DNA of 64,000 bases from Lyophyllum atratum. Taxonomy: Eukaryota; Basidiomycota; Agaricomycetes; Agaricales; Lyophyllaceae. The DNA lies in contig JACGCN010000024.1 in the NCBI GenBank assembly GCA_014905825.1, positions 124,001 to 188,000 of the forward strand, given 5' to 3'. A program made the translations under genes and the position numbers. Shown piece by piece: positions 31,506-43,250 of the stretch (its first letter is position 1; the number at the start of each line of letters is the position of its first letter). The notes beneath the pieces were generated by a model. It did not search any database, was not told the DNA's origin, and saw only the letters and a list, made by a program, of their open reading frames with translations.

Positions 31506-33170
31506 CTAATTATCATCATCACTATCAGTATCAGTATATAAAGCAGCGTCAGCTTGTTTTCGTGTGGCCAACCCCTGGAGGTACTTCTTCCAAACTCCAA
31601 CCAAGCGGTTGGAGGTCACAAAAGCGATGCCTCTCTGGATAAACGATGGTTCAGCCTCGGATGGGTGAAAGTCTTGCAAGCTCGTTCCGTGTGCATCACG
31701 GGGAACCCACACGATGAACGTGTTTGCTGCAGCTTGAATGCGAACACCGTACTTGGCAAGGTAAAAGTGACCACCACAGTCCAAGCCTCCATTGCGGGAG
31801 ATCGTCCACGAAGCAGCAAACTTGTGGGGCTGGTGTTCTGTGTGGGATGCACTGATTAAGTGCTGCACAGTGAGTTGCATGAGACACAGGTAAAATAATG
31901 ATGTCTTACCGGGAATATCGGACCCCCATGACCCCTCCAGGCGGGGCGAGTTCAACGTGATGAAAATCAAACTGATCAGCACCTATGTTTACGGTGTACG
32001 TGCCAGTGCTGCCGGACCCCTCTGCAAGTCGGCCATTGGCATCCATGCGCTTGAGCTTCGTCGTCTCCAGGAATTTATCAAAGTCGTCGATAACCTCTGG
32101 CGGCAGTCGACCGCGCATCAGTTGCCATGTCAGAGCAAACAGCGAGCTAGACTTGATGTCTGACTCGCTAGCGTCGTGCTTTGCTGAAGTCACATTCCGC
32201 ACCCAATCGAAGTGTGCCCTACTGCGCGAGCCAGCTGAATACCCCATCTGTATGAGCTTTCCGGGATCCTCTTTCTAACCCGACACAATCAGCATGATTT
32301 TCAGTGGTATGCAAGGAGTGCGGCACTTACTCTGATGTTCTGGCGGTAAGGAGTGGTATCTGAAACGACCTGGTCTCCCCACGCAACTACTCTTTGATCG
32401 GGGCAGGCGTCCCGGATAGCAACCCCAATCAACTCTCTGGTTTCACTGTCTCGCAAGATAACACTTTCATGCGGAAGGATGTCCAACTGCAGCTTCGATT
32501 CCTGAAGCAGGTGGACGCTAGGGTACGGCTTGCGAACATCAGGAGGCTTTGCACTGCGGAAGAAGGGATCCCACTTGTCAAAAATGGGGCCAGTCTCTGC
32601 GATACCTTCGCCAATGGGTGGATACGCCTCTGGCAGTGCAGTAACTGTTTTTGTGGGGATGTCTTTGAGGAACGCGTCGCGGTCAAAGGATTTTGGATCC
32701 AGACCAAGGTTCTGGACGAACCGCCGCCTGTCATAGCGCTGTTGCTTCGAATCTGCCCGTCGGCCATCGACAACCTTGGCCAACTCCTCTGGAAGGCGAG
32801 CCCCCGGGTTGCACCAAGAGAGGAATGTGCGGAGCCCGCTAACCTGGTCTAAGTCGCAGTGAATGTGATCTTCTGCAGCAAGTTCACAGACGCGAGCAAT
32901 AAAATCTCGATCCTCTCCCCGGCGGAGCATGTCCAGCGCAGCAAGATTCTTGCTAACAAGTTCAATGGTCCTATCGCGAGCGATCTTGGCCTCTGCGCGG
33001 CTCATCGTGGTAGTCGCTATGTGTTTGTTTTTTCCGTGCTGCCGGGTACAACAAATCCACGCGAACTTCTTCCAATTTGCCATGCCAACAACCACTCTCA
33101 TGTAGTGAGTTTTGAATAACACTAACCATTTTTGCGGTTCTTTTGACGCAACTGTGCCTTCAGCTTCCAT
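31506..33170 (-). CDS. Fungal multicopy-family protein with a possible 2OG-Fe(II) oxygenase-like C domain
   Basis: Three exons (33170-32331, 32274-31910, 31851-31506) give 516 aa in frame. The N-terminal 90 residues are poorly defined; residues 90-280 are charged helical sequence. The C-terminal domain has the blocks YTVNIGADQFDFHHVELAPP, ASHTEHQPHKFAASW, GGHFYLAKYGVRIQAAANT and VPRDAHGTSLQDF then FIQRGIAFVTSNRL. The H405-x-E407 pair, H456 and R475 are placed like the metal- and 2-oxoglutarate-binding residues of double-stranded beta-helix oxygenases, including TET/JBP enzymes, but this is a pattern argument only and the second ligand would be Glu instead of Asp. The gene is tail to tail with the JmjC gene. 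The ATG at 33170 was chosen as the first in a frame open further upstream. Confidence 0.5.
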
Positions 33171-33999
33171 CGATGCCGTCAATTTTGGTGCGGTACACAA
33201 TTGATCACATTCGTGCAATCTTCCAGACGTCCACAAGACGGTAATCTAATTGCTCGTTTATTTACAGGCACCTGCTAAATTGCTAATGTCTCTTCGCCAG
33301 ACCCGACGTTGAAGACAGTCCACGTTTGCTGAAGTCCGGTCAGCTTCACCCAGACGAACGATGGATATCCACTCACATCGGTCAACGGTCAGTACACATG
33401 GGGCTCTACACATGGGACAATCGCCATTTCCCCTCTTCTGCATCTTTACGAGACATCACACGCAGAACAAACGCCCGCAATTCAGGCGTATCGGCTTACC
33501 GATCGAGGTGCAGATGAGCGTCGTGCGTTCATGATCCGGCGTGGTTAGGGTCAGGTTCAGGGGGTGTAGACACATAACTAGATCGTGTAGAGATATCAGT
33601 CGCAGCTCAAAACCGAAGCAGAATGAAATCAACTAACTGTTCGGAAGAGGAATCGACCTCGGTGATTTGCGCGGTGGTCTGCCTGGTCCTCTGCCCTTCG
33701 CTCTGCTACCGCCTGCCATGCCTGCCTCTGCCACACCCAGAGGGGTTGGGTTTGAGGATGGGGGTGTGGGAGAGGTGTGAGCGAGAAGAGCCCGCGCATG
33801 AGCTCGAGGAGGGCGAACTTGACGGAAGCTGCGGTAGCGGTGAGGGGTGGCGCGGAGAGGATGCGGAAGAGGTCGGGGTCGAGGGGGGCGATGTGGGATG
33901 AGGCGAAGGATGGGGTCGTCGCTGGATAGGGAGGTGAACTTGCAGATGTGGATGCGTTAGTCAGGGGGGGAGGGGGGGAGGGAGAGGGTGGGGGTACTT
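33171..33999. other. GC-rich intergenic stretch with a coding-like minus frame
   Basis: 33640-33940 on the minus strand can be read as an Ala/Pro/Leu-rich frame with LDPDLFRILSAPPLTATAAS and KFALLELMRGLFSLTP. It may be the displaced 3' end of the GTPase relic just downstream of its splice donor at 34001, but the phase does not match. Confidence 0.35.
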
Positions 34000-34809
34000 A
34001 CCGAGGTTTCTAAACTTCGCTTTCATCATCTCCTTCTCCTTAGGGTCTGTTTCATTTATGAGCGGTGGGATATCGGCGGGGGGAGCTGCAGGCGAGGGCG
34101 ATGTGCGGCGAATAGGTCGTGTTGGGTGCAAGTCGGAATCTGCCTGTCGTGAAGTTGGGGCAGGAATGGCCGGAAGCGGCGCTTCTGGCTCGGATTCCGA
34201 GTCTTCCGATGAAGACGAACAAGTCGAGGATTCGGAGGAAGAGGATGTCGCAGGCTGAACCATAACTGGCTTCGCGATAGGTTTGATTGGCTCCCCTTCT
34301 GACTCGGATTGCGACGACGAGGACGGAGAAGACGAAAGACGGCGTCCTGAGGCGAGGAGGAGACGGTCCGTCTGTAGGTTGACAACGAGCAGCAAGGTCA
34401 TTAACACTGAGAGTGATAGATTGACTCCGGGTTTTGGGAGAGACAGTCCTGTATAAGCGAAGATTCAATAAGCTTGCAGACATTTAAAGGTCAAAACGAT
34501 AGCCCACGCACCCAAAACATATGGGGATCTTTCAAACTGATAAAGGAGCCGGAGGTGCTGCTGAAGACCCAATCCCGCAACCGGAGCTCGGCCCACCACT
34601 TCGTGAGCGCGGTCATTGTCACAGGCGCGTTCACGTCGAACTTGAGTAGTGCGGCATCTGCCCCCCGGAAGAAAGCTGTAGAAAGACTCGAGCATCTCTC
34701 CTGCCCGGCTGTATCCTGCATGCAGATTTTGATAAGCAAATACTTCGGAGTACGGCAGGCATGGCTTACCCATATAAGCAGAGTCACTGAGTCTGCTCCA
34801 ATAGTCGCC
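34000..34809 (-). pseudogene. Rab-type small GTPase relic with serine-rich C-terminal region
   Basis: Reading minus from 34809, an exon ATIGADSVTLLIW joins across an intron (34716-34769) to DTAGQERCSSLSTAFFRGAD and KFDVNAPVTMTALTKWWAEL. ATIGAD and WDTAGQE are the switch I/II hallmarks of Rab GTPases, closest in style to Rab7/Ypt7. The upstream P-loop (GxxxxGKT) exon could not be found, and the downstream G-box NKxD is not seen. A Ser/Glu-rich tail (34000-34400, for example SSSSESSTCSSSSEDSESEP) follows in a different frame. The missing nucleotide-binding loop means it cannot be an active GTPase as read. Confidence 0.5.
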
Positions 34810-34875
34810 CTGCATAGAGAGCGAGTTTAGTAAAAGGAGATGATCGAGATGAGCGCGATCACGAGGAGCATTCAA

Positions 34876-35389
34876 GTTGCGCGTGCAGCGCGCTTTGAAG
34901 TTTATTGATTGGTGCCACGCACAAATTTAAACTCGCGCTTGAAGTTTGAACGACCACCATCTAAGAAACTTCGGGCTCGGTTGGACCGTTCTTGTTCTTC
35001 ATAGGCCTAGCACCAGCGACGAAGTCACGCTTGAGCGACCACCAACTAAGTAGCTTCGGTACCTACTCTTTGCGTTTGCGGGACATGGGGTGACGAAGCT
35101 TACTGGGTTGGACCGCTCTAGCTCTTCGTACGACTGCGCCCCCAGGCACCTCTCGCAGCTGCCGTGCAATTCCAGGTACATAACCACTTCTTTCCCATTT
35201 TTTAATGCTCATCAACCACACTGTGTAGTCCATCCGACTCTGCTCCTCGGTGAAACTGGCCACCGGCACGGTTCTTTCAGAGTCAGTGATCAAACCATTT
35301 CCGGTGGCTTCTGCCTGGACCTAGGACACCACACTTGTAAGTCGCCGCCGAGCAGTATATAAGTAGAACGATAACCAACTTCTTCGCGC
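34876..35389. other. Intergenic, no gene recognised
   Basis: Contains two similar blocks CTTGA..GACCACCA.CTAAG.A.CTTCGG (about 34939-34980 and 35030-35062) that look like diverged repeat copies, each followed by TTGGACCG.TCTTG or similar. No coding signature is visible. Confidence 0.35.
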
Positions 35390-36240
35390 ACTTCCTTCTT
35401 GCTGCTGCAAAAGAGGATAACCATGAGGATGAGTACGAGGACAGTGATGATGAGAAGGAGAAGGGCAAGCGTGGTGGGACGAGTCAGAAGGACAAGGCTG
35501 CTGATAGTGAGGAGGTATTGACAGCTGTCGGAAAGGTGCGTCAACCACCCAATATCTGTCTTTTGCTTCCGATTGAATGAATGATGTTTTAGCTGCGGAC
35601 AATTGTTTGTGTGGTCCGGTCGAGTCCCCAGCGTCGGCAAACATGGGCGAAGGAGATTGCTGTGATGATGAACTGCTTATTCTGGACGTCAAGACACGCT
35701 GGTCTTAAACTCACCAGATGCTTCGTACGTCTACCCCTTTCTTTCCGTGCACTAACATCATCGACTGAATATGACATAAACTATAGGTTGAGCCCTCGAC
35801 TACCGCCCTGTAATGGACTCGTTTGCTTCCCGCAACAAGGATCTTCGCTTGAAATACGAACTTTCGGACGCCGACTGGCAGGCTATCACTCTTGTGGCCG
35901 ACTGGCTCAAGTCTTTCCGCGCTGCGACGGCGCAAATGTCAGCTACCACGAAGCCCATGCTTTACACCACCCTTGCGATTTTTCGGGGGCTTCAAGACGA
36001 GCTTAAATCAATCCTTCGCACTCTCCCATCCTCTTTTATACTTGGTCGGCATGTACGTAATTGTCATGTTTTTGGACCCGGTGTCGCACCTGATTCACTG
36101 CTTGACATAGTACTCGACCCCCAAATCTCGAACGAAGGCTTGAAGTATGACTACGGTGATGACATCGTGCTGTCCGACTACCTCGAGGAATCAAAGATAA
36201 GGCTTCACAAGTACTTCAACGACTATGCAAAGAAGCACAC
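35390..36240 (+). pseudogene. hAT-family transposase relic
   Basis: The segments read in order like a fungal hAT transposase: an acidic linker, RTIVCVVRSSPQRRQTWAKE, LLILDVKTRWS-THQML, ALDYRPVMDSFASRNKDLR, YELSDADWQAITLVADWLK, SATTKPMLYTTLAIFRGL, and SDYLEESKIRLHKYFNDY. An in-frame TAA replaces a codon inside the conserved TRWSSTHQM motif near 35708, and the next exon join (around 35789) runs into a TGA just before ALDYRP. The N-terminal BED finger, the last catalytic acidic residue and the C-terminal dimerisation domain are not seen; after about 36240 the frame becomes Ala/Pro/Ser-rich and ends. It is a dead, truncated copy. Confidence 0.75.
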
Positions 36241-36249
36241 TTCTCCGCC

Positions 36250-36720
36250 ACAGGCTGCCCCTGCTCCGCAGGCAGCATCAGCATCAACATCAGCCTCACC
36301 GCGAGCATCTGGCCTTTGGATCTTCCACGGCGGTGTGACTTCTCCGACGAACTAAACGAGGCCTGGTCGGTGAAGTCGCATAGACGTTCGAAGGCGAGAT
36401 CTGCAGCCGCGAGGTGCGATTCATCGTTGAATCGATCGACCAGCACCGCAAAGACGCGGTCGTCGTGTTCGACTAGAGGACGAGGGCAACTACGCGGGGC
36501 ATCAGAAACGAATGGGAGGAGGGGGGACAGAGAAAGGACGCACTCTCCCTCCCATGGAATCAACTCAAACCCTTGGCTAATCAGGTTCTCTACGTTGTGG
36601 GCTTTCTTTGTGCCCGGGGGTGCTTCATTCTTTTCCCACATAGCCTCCTCTGGCAGATGGGAGACGAGCCCTGTCGAGCCCTGTGAGCAATAGGGGACGC
36701 TCCCTCGCGCGTGAGATCTA
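36250..36720 (-). pseudogene. Fragment of an agaricomycete multicopy family gene
   Basis: On the minus strand the frame includes LISQGFELIPWEG, then RPLVEHDDRVFAVLVDRFND, ESHLAAADLAFERL and SSSEKSHRRG. This matches my memory of the first part of a large agaricomycete family (pattern ...VLAGRPDD...A...HRRG.F) whose later, beta-helix-like part is absent here because the hAT relic begins. It is a truncated piece. The function of the family is not established. Confidence 0.4.
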
Positions 36721-36929
36721 GAAGGCTTAAGGGTCATGCACGTAGGCGGCGCGTCGAGGCGAGGGGTTTTAGCCGAAGAAGAGGAGCGAGATCGAAGGGC
36801 GGAGGGGCGAAGATAGGGGACAGACTGCTGAATGGGGAGAAGATCTTGCCCGACCCGCGTCTTGTTTCGCAAAATCAGCTCCATTCTGGAGAAGAACACC
36901 GCATGACTCACCCCACGCAAGCCAGGCAT

Positions 36930-37574
36930 GAAGTTACGCGACCTGTGAAGGGAACTGGGGCTGAGCGCTGAGCGCTGCAGCTAAGTGAAAAGCCGGTTGA
37001 GCCGGATTATGTAAGACCGAGGCAGACATGAGCCAATCGATCAATCGAGACATACCGGGCAGTGATACCGAGTCTTGCTCGACACCCTCCACCAACTGCT
37101 CCAGCTAAAACACAAAGTAGCGGTGCCTAGCGGATCCCCGCGAGTCCCATCCTCGTAGGGAGCTACTGTTTTTGCTTCCCCCGTCAACCCTCTTCTTCCG
37201 CCGCTCTCTATTTCCACACCGATGCATAGCGCTCGCCTAGGCTCGTGCCGCCTTCAGTTGTTTTCCGTCCCGGCACGTGGTGCACGACGCAGAGCGTGTA
37301 CATCCCGCTGCCCACCATGATCGAAATTCCGGCGACGGGCGGGAATGAAATTCTTAGGGCCTGCGGGAACCACTGCGACGGGCGCAGTCGGGGGCCACCC
37401 TATCTGTGAGGGACCCGGGGTTTCCGCTGATGATGCTGCTTCCCAGACATCGCATGGCTCCCCTCCTGGCCGCAACCCTGCACTGCAAACGATCGGCGGT
37501 GGCCTAACACCCCTAAAGTATGTCAATGTCGTCCCCGATGCGGCGCAGGGCTGGCCGACTTCCGCTCACAGATC
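36930..37574. other. Intergenic, GC-rich, no gene recognised
   Basis: Several overlapping short open frames occur on both strands without a recognisable domain or splice structure. Confidence 0.35.
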
Positions 37575-38114
37575 ATGAGCGGCCGACTTGGCAGGGACGT
37601 ATTGACCGTCCAGCCTTTGGAGGTTAAGGTAGCGGTGGCGATTACGTGGGTAATCGGATGGAAGAATGGCGTAGGGCGGCAGAGCTGGTTAGGAGATCAG
37701 GTCAGGAAGACTGGCGACGTAGGTCTTGCTCACCAGATCGCGATCCTTCGCATGGAACGTGGGTTCAACGACCAGCTCATGCAGCGGTTCCACCGGCTCG
37801 CCTGCCTCCCTGGCTTGACCGGTTCGGTCTTCGCAGGCATTAATAGCACAAGCCCAAACGTGGTGCCCTTCGATGCCGAGGAGCTTCAAATGAACGGCTT
37901 GGATGACACGGGGGAACCGAGCTGGCAGAGCGGTGAGGGCGGTGATGCGTCGCAGGAGGGTCCCCAGGACGGCAGATCATTAGACGACGGGGATGAGGGA
38001 GGCGAGGGCGACGAGGAGGAGGACGCCGAGCTCGCATGCAACGTTCTCCGTATCGTATCGATCGAGACGAGGATTTCCCCCTTGCAAATAGGACTGTGCT
38101 GTAAATATATTTAA
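37575..38114 (+). CDS. Hypothetical protein with acidic C-terminal half
   Basis: A single open frame of 179 codons from ATG 37575. The first half has alternating hydrophobic and charged residues (LAHQIAILRMERGFNDQLMQ), the second half is Gly/Asp/Glu-rich (EGGDASQEGPQ, DEGGEGDEEEDAEL). I do not recognise it. It may be the 3' part of a larger gene or non-coding; no intron signals support either reading. Confidence 0.25.
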   Translation: MSGRLGRDVLTVQPLEVKVAVAITWVIGWKNGVGRQSWLGDQVRKTGDVGLAHQIAILRMERGFNDQLMQRFHRLACLPGLTGSVFAGINSTSPNVVPFDAEELQMNGLDDTGEPSWQSGEGGDASQEGPQDGRSLDDGDEGGEGDEEEDAELACNVLRIVSIETRISPLQIGLCCKYI

Positions 38115-38577
38115 CTTTAATTTTTACGACATATTTTAGACATTTATTCTCGCAACATTGAGCGGGAGTCGGGACTTGGTCGGGACACCCAGCTTGAATA
38201 GGCTTCAAGGTAGGGTTAGGGTTATGCAGGGGTCCAAAGTTCAACTCGTCAGGTAAGTCTAATCTAATTAGGCACAACATCACCAGTAGTACTACTACTA
38301 GCTGCACCGAGGTTAGCAACCGTGATTAGTAGGTATCCTTTTTTCACTGGCAGATCTCTATACACGCTGACAGACGCTCAAGAGATCTTTCCGACAGAAC
38401 CCGATCCTTCCATAAGCGGCCTCTGCAGTGTTCAACGCTATTGATTGCCCGTGCTGAAGCCTGAGAGAATACCTCAGAATACACTTGCATTCGTCATTAT
38501 TCACCGTCAACGACCGAATCTCATTGGAACGTATGACTATTCTTACCCCCAGAAAGCAAATACTGACAGCTTTTAAG
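38115..38577. other. Upstream region of the 900-aa gene
   Basis: AT-rich, with two overlapping TAGGGTTAGGGTTA-like units at 38212-38224 that resemble a fragment of a telomeric repeat but are too short to be one. The open frame continues upstream to an ATG at 38485. Confidence 0.35.
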
Positions 38578-41332
38578 ATGTCCTCTCCTCACACACTCAT
38601 CGGTGGCCAGGTAATCACACGAATCAAAGGCTCAGTAAATGCCTCGATCACGTTGAACCACGCCGTTCACGATCCTGAAAATCCTGACATTGACTTGAGC
38701 TACCTCACCGAGTTGGGTTGGGCTTCCAACGAATTTCCATTCTTGATGTTTATTCCCATTGGAAAGCCTTACCATTTGCCCCTTTTCGATCGCTTGGACT
38801 ACCTGGACAATCGGTTCCCGCTCGTTCGTTATCGTTCTAATCATTGGTGTTTACACCCTGAAGTCAAGCAGGGGTGGGAGACCTTGGAAAAAAATCTTCA
38901 AGCCACTGTGCATGCAATGCTAGATCTCTGCGGAGGCGACTTTCCCAAAGAGTTTCGATTCTGGGCCTTTCCGTCGAGGTATGGCTACCGGCGGCCTTTC
39001 GCGTCCCTAGAAGTTGGGCAAATAGTTGCAAAACGCTCTCGGAATGCATTCCTCCCTCTCATCGCCACCGTGACTTTCCTATTCGTTGCTATGGACCGGA
39101 AGGTCGAGCTATTAGCCGGCAGGAAAGATGCCACGCCACCTTTCATGTGGCGAGAGAAAGTGGTAGCGCGCACGGGCATCCATCATCAGTGGTTGAGTGA
39201 TTTGGAGCTTTCCATAGCAGGGGATATACATACTCAACGGGTCGGTGGGATTTTGGATATCAAAGACTGCCGTTTCTTCCACCTCCTGCCATACTTTCCT
39301 TCACTTAACCTGCCTCTGTATGTTTGCTGGGGCCCCATAGATTGTACACCTCATCGGCCACCAAAATTCATCGACAAAGAACTTATTCCAACCACCTCCG
39401 AGATTCGGAGTTTGCAGTCCAATGCTGGGCCACTACGACGAGGCGTCCACGTACCGTCACCGTTGCCGCCCCCAATTCGAGAATTAGACTCTTCGATCCC
39501 TGACCTTGAAACGTTAGGACCGATTTCTCATGAAAGATTAAACGCCCAACTGTCCCTACCAACATTGACTCCACCAGCCCGGGACTTGACTACCGCAGTG
39601 GAACGTGGATCCATTGCGCCACCCCGAGCCTTCCCTCCGGTCGAGAAACTCAGTGGACAGAAGCCCGGTGAGGACTGGAAATCCTTCTTCAGCCGTCGAG
39701 AGCAGGCCAACAATCAAAAATATGAATCGCCGATGGAACGACAACGACGCGAGCAGAGGGAGGCCAATGCATGCCGACAGGTTGCACCAGGTAAAAGAGG
39801 CGCTCGCGTGTATGTTTGGGACGATGTCGATGGTTACCTCATACGGAAGGCAGCCGGCCGTCGACACATCGATGACATCTGGGAGGATTATGGAACCAAG
39901 CAACGCAAATACGACGCATTTCGTGATGAATGGGATCTTTGCTACGAGTTCGGCGAAGACGACCCTGAAAGCGATGAAGAGAGGGAGGGTGACCAGGTGA
40001 CACCTGAGGTTGGTGGAGCAGAGGAGTTCAGCCGCGACGAAGCTTTCCTCGAACCACCCTCCCAGCTGCTCCCTCAAGAGCCCTTGGAAGTGCCTTCAGG
40101 TCTCCATAGTTCTGTTTCTGACCTACAAAGGATTCACAATGACGAAGAGGAGTCTTATAAAGAGGCGTATAGATTCTGTGATGCATCAGAAGACAGGGCC
40201 TATTACCGTTTTGGCTTCGTCGATCCTCCCAGTGTCGTGCCTCACCTTTCTACCGGCCTAGTAACGACCTGGAGCCTTGCTCGCGAATTCTTGGGAAATG
40301 GGCTTTGGCTTGATGTCTCAGTCCATAGTCCCCACTCAACTCCATCAACAACTATTCAGAACTCGATGTGTAATTTCTTCGATTACTTCCTGGCCAGCAG
40401 CGGTATCTGGGAAATTCCCTCTGCCTTCTATGATGCCCGATTTCAGTCCCCAGATCTGGAATTCTTCCATGTTCGGTCCGAGGTTTACCAAGGGGTGAAA
40501 TATTACTTTCTTCGCCCAGCGCCATCCATGGTGACGAAAAATATACACTGGGAACTCGCTCTAACGAGTGCCGCTGCTGTTGTCGAGGTTCTGAGGCATC
40601 AATGGCGTCTAGATCTTGTCGGGCTTGCTCGGGAGCTCTTGGGTAGGGGTATCCAATTTAAGACCTGCTTGTCTGGCCCACTCACTCCACCTCCTGCTGG
40701 GGTTCCCCAGCGATTCAACGGCCTTGGATACCGACCATCTAATTATAAACCTGACAAGACAGACTATGACACCTATGAAGACACGCGAAACAAATTCCTC
40801 CGGTCCCAGAGGGGACGTGCCGCCCTGCTCTACGGAGGTATTATATCACGCCTTGCGAAGGATATAGCCCCATACCAGCACGTTTTCGATGGGCCGACGC
40901 AGGACGTCCTTGAAAACGGTGTCTTGATTTCTGGCAAAGACTCTGGATATTGGGATGACGCCATGACAGAGCATGAAATCAACCTCATCTGTGGCGTATA
41001 TAAAGTCGACACAGGTGAGGCTCACCGCACAACATTTGCTATTAATTATATTCATATGAATCTCAGACCAAAGAAAATCTACTCAAACATCGGACTTGTC
41101 ATGGTGGCCGAAACCATCGGCTTGGACTTCTGCAGGCATCAATGTGGGCTACTGGTCTGAGGATTGCGAGAGGTGGTTCCAGAATCGCCTCGCCAGGATC
41201 AACGAGGGGAAATTCGACTTGCGGAGTCCTGCAAAATGGAAGAGCGGCCTGAGTTTTAACAAACGAACATCAAAGGTGACGGCTAGGAACGAGCAGTATG
41301 CAGCAGAATATCTACGTCGTCACGGCTTGTAG
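38578..41332 (+). CDS. Agaricomycete multicopy-family protein, 900 aa, unknown function
   Basis: Two exons (38578-41014 and 41067-41332) give 900 aa; the 52-nt intron restores the conserved end LSWWPKPSAW...YWSEDCERWFQNRL. Blocks in order: YRSNHWCLHPEVKQGW, FWAFPSRYGYRRPFAS, RNAFLPLIATVTFLFVAMD, REKVVARTGIHHQWLSDLEL, VGGILDIKDCRFFHLLPYF, then a proline-rich linker, FPPVEKLSGQKPGEDWKSFF, GKRGARVYVWDDVDGYLIRK and an acidic stretch. I recall very many copies of this family in mushroom genomes, usually annotated as hypothetical. No enzymatic motif is recognisable. The frame is intact, so it may be expressed. An alternative in-frame start is at 38485. Confidence 0.7.
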
Positions 41333-41767
41333 AAATTAGCTCAATATGAATTTTGCTTGATATATTGCAGAATAGAGTGCTGGATACTCGTGATACCGCT
41401 AGTGTGCGATTAGGCTGAACTTGGTGAAGGGCTCGGACTCCAGTGACACTATGACTACCAAGTAAACTACAAGCAGAACCGTGTCGTCGCTAAGTACTTG
41501 TAGCGGTGTGTGTTATATTTCAGGTCAGCGGGTATCAAGATACCTACTCCAGCAACCCATGTGCATATCAAGTCAGTGCATGTGCCAAATTCCGTGGATC
41601 GATGGGCATTGGACACTGCTTGGAGTTGGCTGCTCGAAATATTGATGGCACGTGCCGTGATAGGGCGGGGGGAGCGAAAGCAAGCGGTGAGGTTTCAAGA
41701 GGACCCTTCTATACAATCTGTACCAATTAGGTTGTTGAAGAGGGTTTATGAAGTCAAATATATGATT
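41333..41767. other. Convergent intergenic region
   Basis: 3' flanks of two genes. Open frames at 41506-41776 overlap on the plus strand but show no domain and no splice context. Confidence 0.4.
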
Positions 41768-42902
41768 CTAGGCTAATTCCTGGGGGAAATTGGCCGCTTC
41801 CCCATGAATTCCCATTTTATATACACAAGTTGTCCCCGCACCCCAATTACTCATAACCTCTATGACCATTGTCTCCAATGATAAGTTCCGTGATTGATCG
41901 CATAATGGAAAAATTTGCTCTACAGGATGAGGGGTGGCGGGGTTGGCAAAGATGAACTTTGTCAATGGAAGAAGTACGGAACTGCCGAGAGAAGGTTTGG
42001 GAATGGCTGAAGATCCTGCCTGGCTGAAGTTTTCGATGTCGACAGAGAAGCGTTGGGGTGGCACAGGGGGTGATAGGTGGGGCTCCGATCCATTTTGAAG
42101 GAGCTCGGTCCAGGTGTCGACAGAAATCAGTCCGAAGACAACGACATCCCTTGGTGCCTGCTTGAATGAATCGGGGGAGAGCACCTCCGCTGGGGGATAA
42201 TACATGGTGATTTCGGAGACACGAATCGGCTGAGGAAGTAAAACCCCAAAGTAGCCATGTGAACCCGAAAATTCCCAACATGCACCCACACTGGAATTAT
42301 CCTGAAGGATAACAGTCGGAGGTTGTATGTGTACGCTGGACTGATCGTAGCCTCGATGATTTTTCATTAATCGAGCTGTCCACTTCAGCGGGGATAAGCC
42401 AAGGGTTGGTGATGTGAGCTCCCTTACGATTCTAGCACCAGAGGAGTGCAGCGCGAAATTACGTTGCGGGGGTCTAGGGGGGGGCTGGTGTTCGGAAGTG
42501 GGGGTTGAGGTGGGTGGGTGACTGAATTGAGGTTTATCTAAGGCGTGCTGCCCGCCCCTGGAAATACTGAGAATGATCGTGGTCGCAGCAGCGATAAATA
42601 CCAGGATAAAGATCGTCCTGCTCAGATTCCACACCGAGTATCCGCGAGTCCTGGGCTTCTTAGGGCGGTAGAGTTGGACGGGTATCGAATTTGAACTTTT
42701 GGGCCCCTTGAATTGCTAATCAGGGTATGTTCTGTTAGTGGGAACTTGTCGCAAACCGCAATTGACCTACCCAGAGTGGCCTTGGTCTTACAGCCTTCTC
42801 TGATTGCGTGACCTCAAAGCTCAGGGTGATCGATTCCGCCTCAGCGAGCAAGCGACCTGGCGCTACAGATTTGGACTTTTTCTTGACGGCAGATGCAAGC
42901 AT
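41768..42902 (-). CDS. SUN-domain nuclear envelope protein
   Basis: Two exons (42902-42771 and 42715-41768) give 359 aa. The start ATG at 42902 is the only one in a frame closed by stops just upstream. Residues 1-78 are basic and would face the nucleoplasm; residues 79-96 (IFILVFIAAATTIILS) form a single transmembrane segment; a proline-rich linker follows. The SUN domain covers about 140-350, with LQDNSSVGACWEFSGSHGY, FGVLLPQPIRVSEITMYY, SFKQAPRDVVVFGL and the closing VIEVMSNWGAGTTCVYKMGI. SUN proteins span the inner nuclear membrane and pair with KASH proteins to anchor chromatin to the cytoskeleton. It is shorter than typical Sad1 and has little predicted coiled coil between membrane and SUN domain. 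Confidence 0.85.
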
Positions 42903-43250
42903 CAAGAAGCTTCTTCAAGGTCAAAATGAGAGATGGAAGGAAGGTTGGACAATGAATCAATCTATACGTCCTGAGTCCTCACAAAGTCAGGCGTTAGTCA
43001 CGGGCGTGTGATGCTCGTGTTATAATGTCATGCCATGTGATCATGAGATCACAATCCCTTTGTCTTGCCATCCGACGTTGCTATTGCAGCAATCCGAAAT
43101 GCCATTAAATTTATACTATATATCGTTTCACTCTATCCTTCCACCGCTGTGGTTCCTCAGTTGATCTGAGCGAATCTTTTCTTGCCATTCATCCCTCCTA
43201 CATATCCTATTTAGGACCTCCGAATCTCGTTCCTCATCATAACACACGTC
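42903..43250. promoter_or_regulatory. Divergent promoter region between the SUN gene and the 1424-aa gene
   Basis: 348 bp separate the two divergent starts. An AT-rich TATACTATATATCG at 43115-43128 is a plausible TATA-like element for the plus-strand gene, about 125 bp before its ATG. Confidence 0.4.

Noticed and set aside
31506..33170. Firm assignment as a TET/JBP DNA dioxygenase
   Set aside because: Only a loose H-x-E...H...R pattern is visible and the usual H-x-D is missing; no fold evidence is available from reading alone.
38205..38225. Internal telomeric repeat
   Set aside because: Only about two overlapping TAGGGTTAGGGTTA-like units are present, too few to call a telomere or interstitial telomeric tract.
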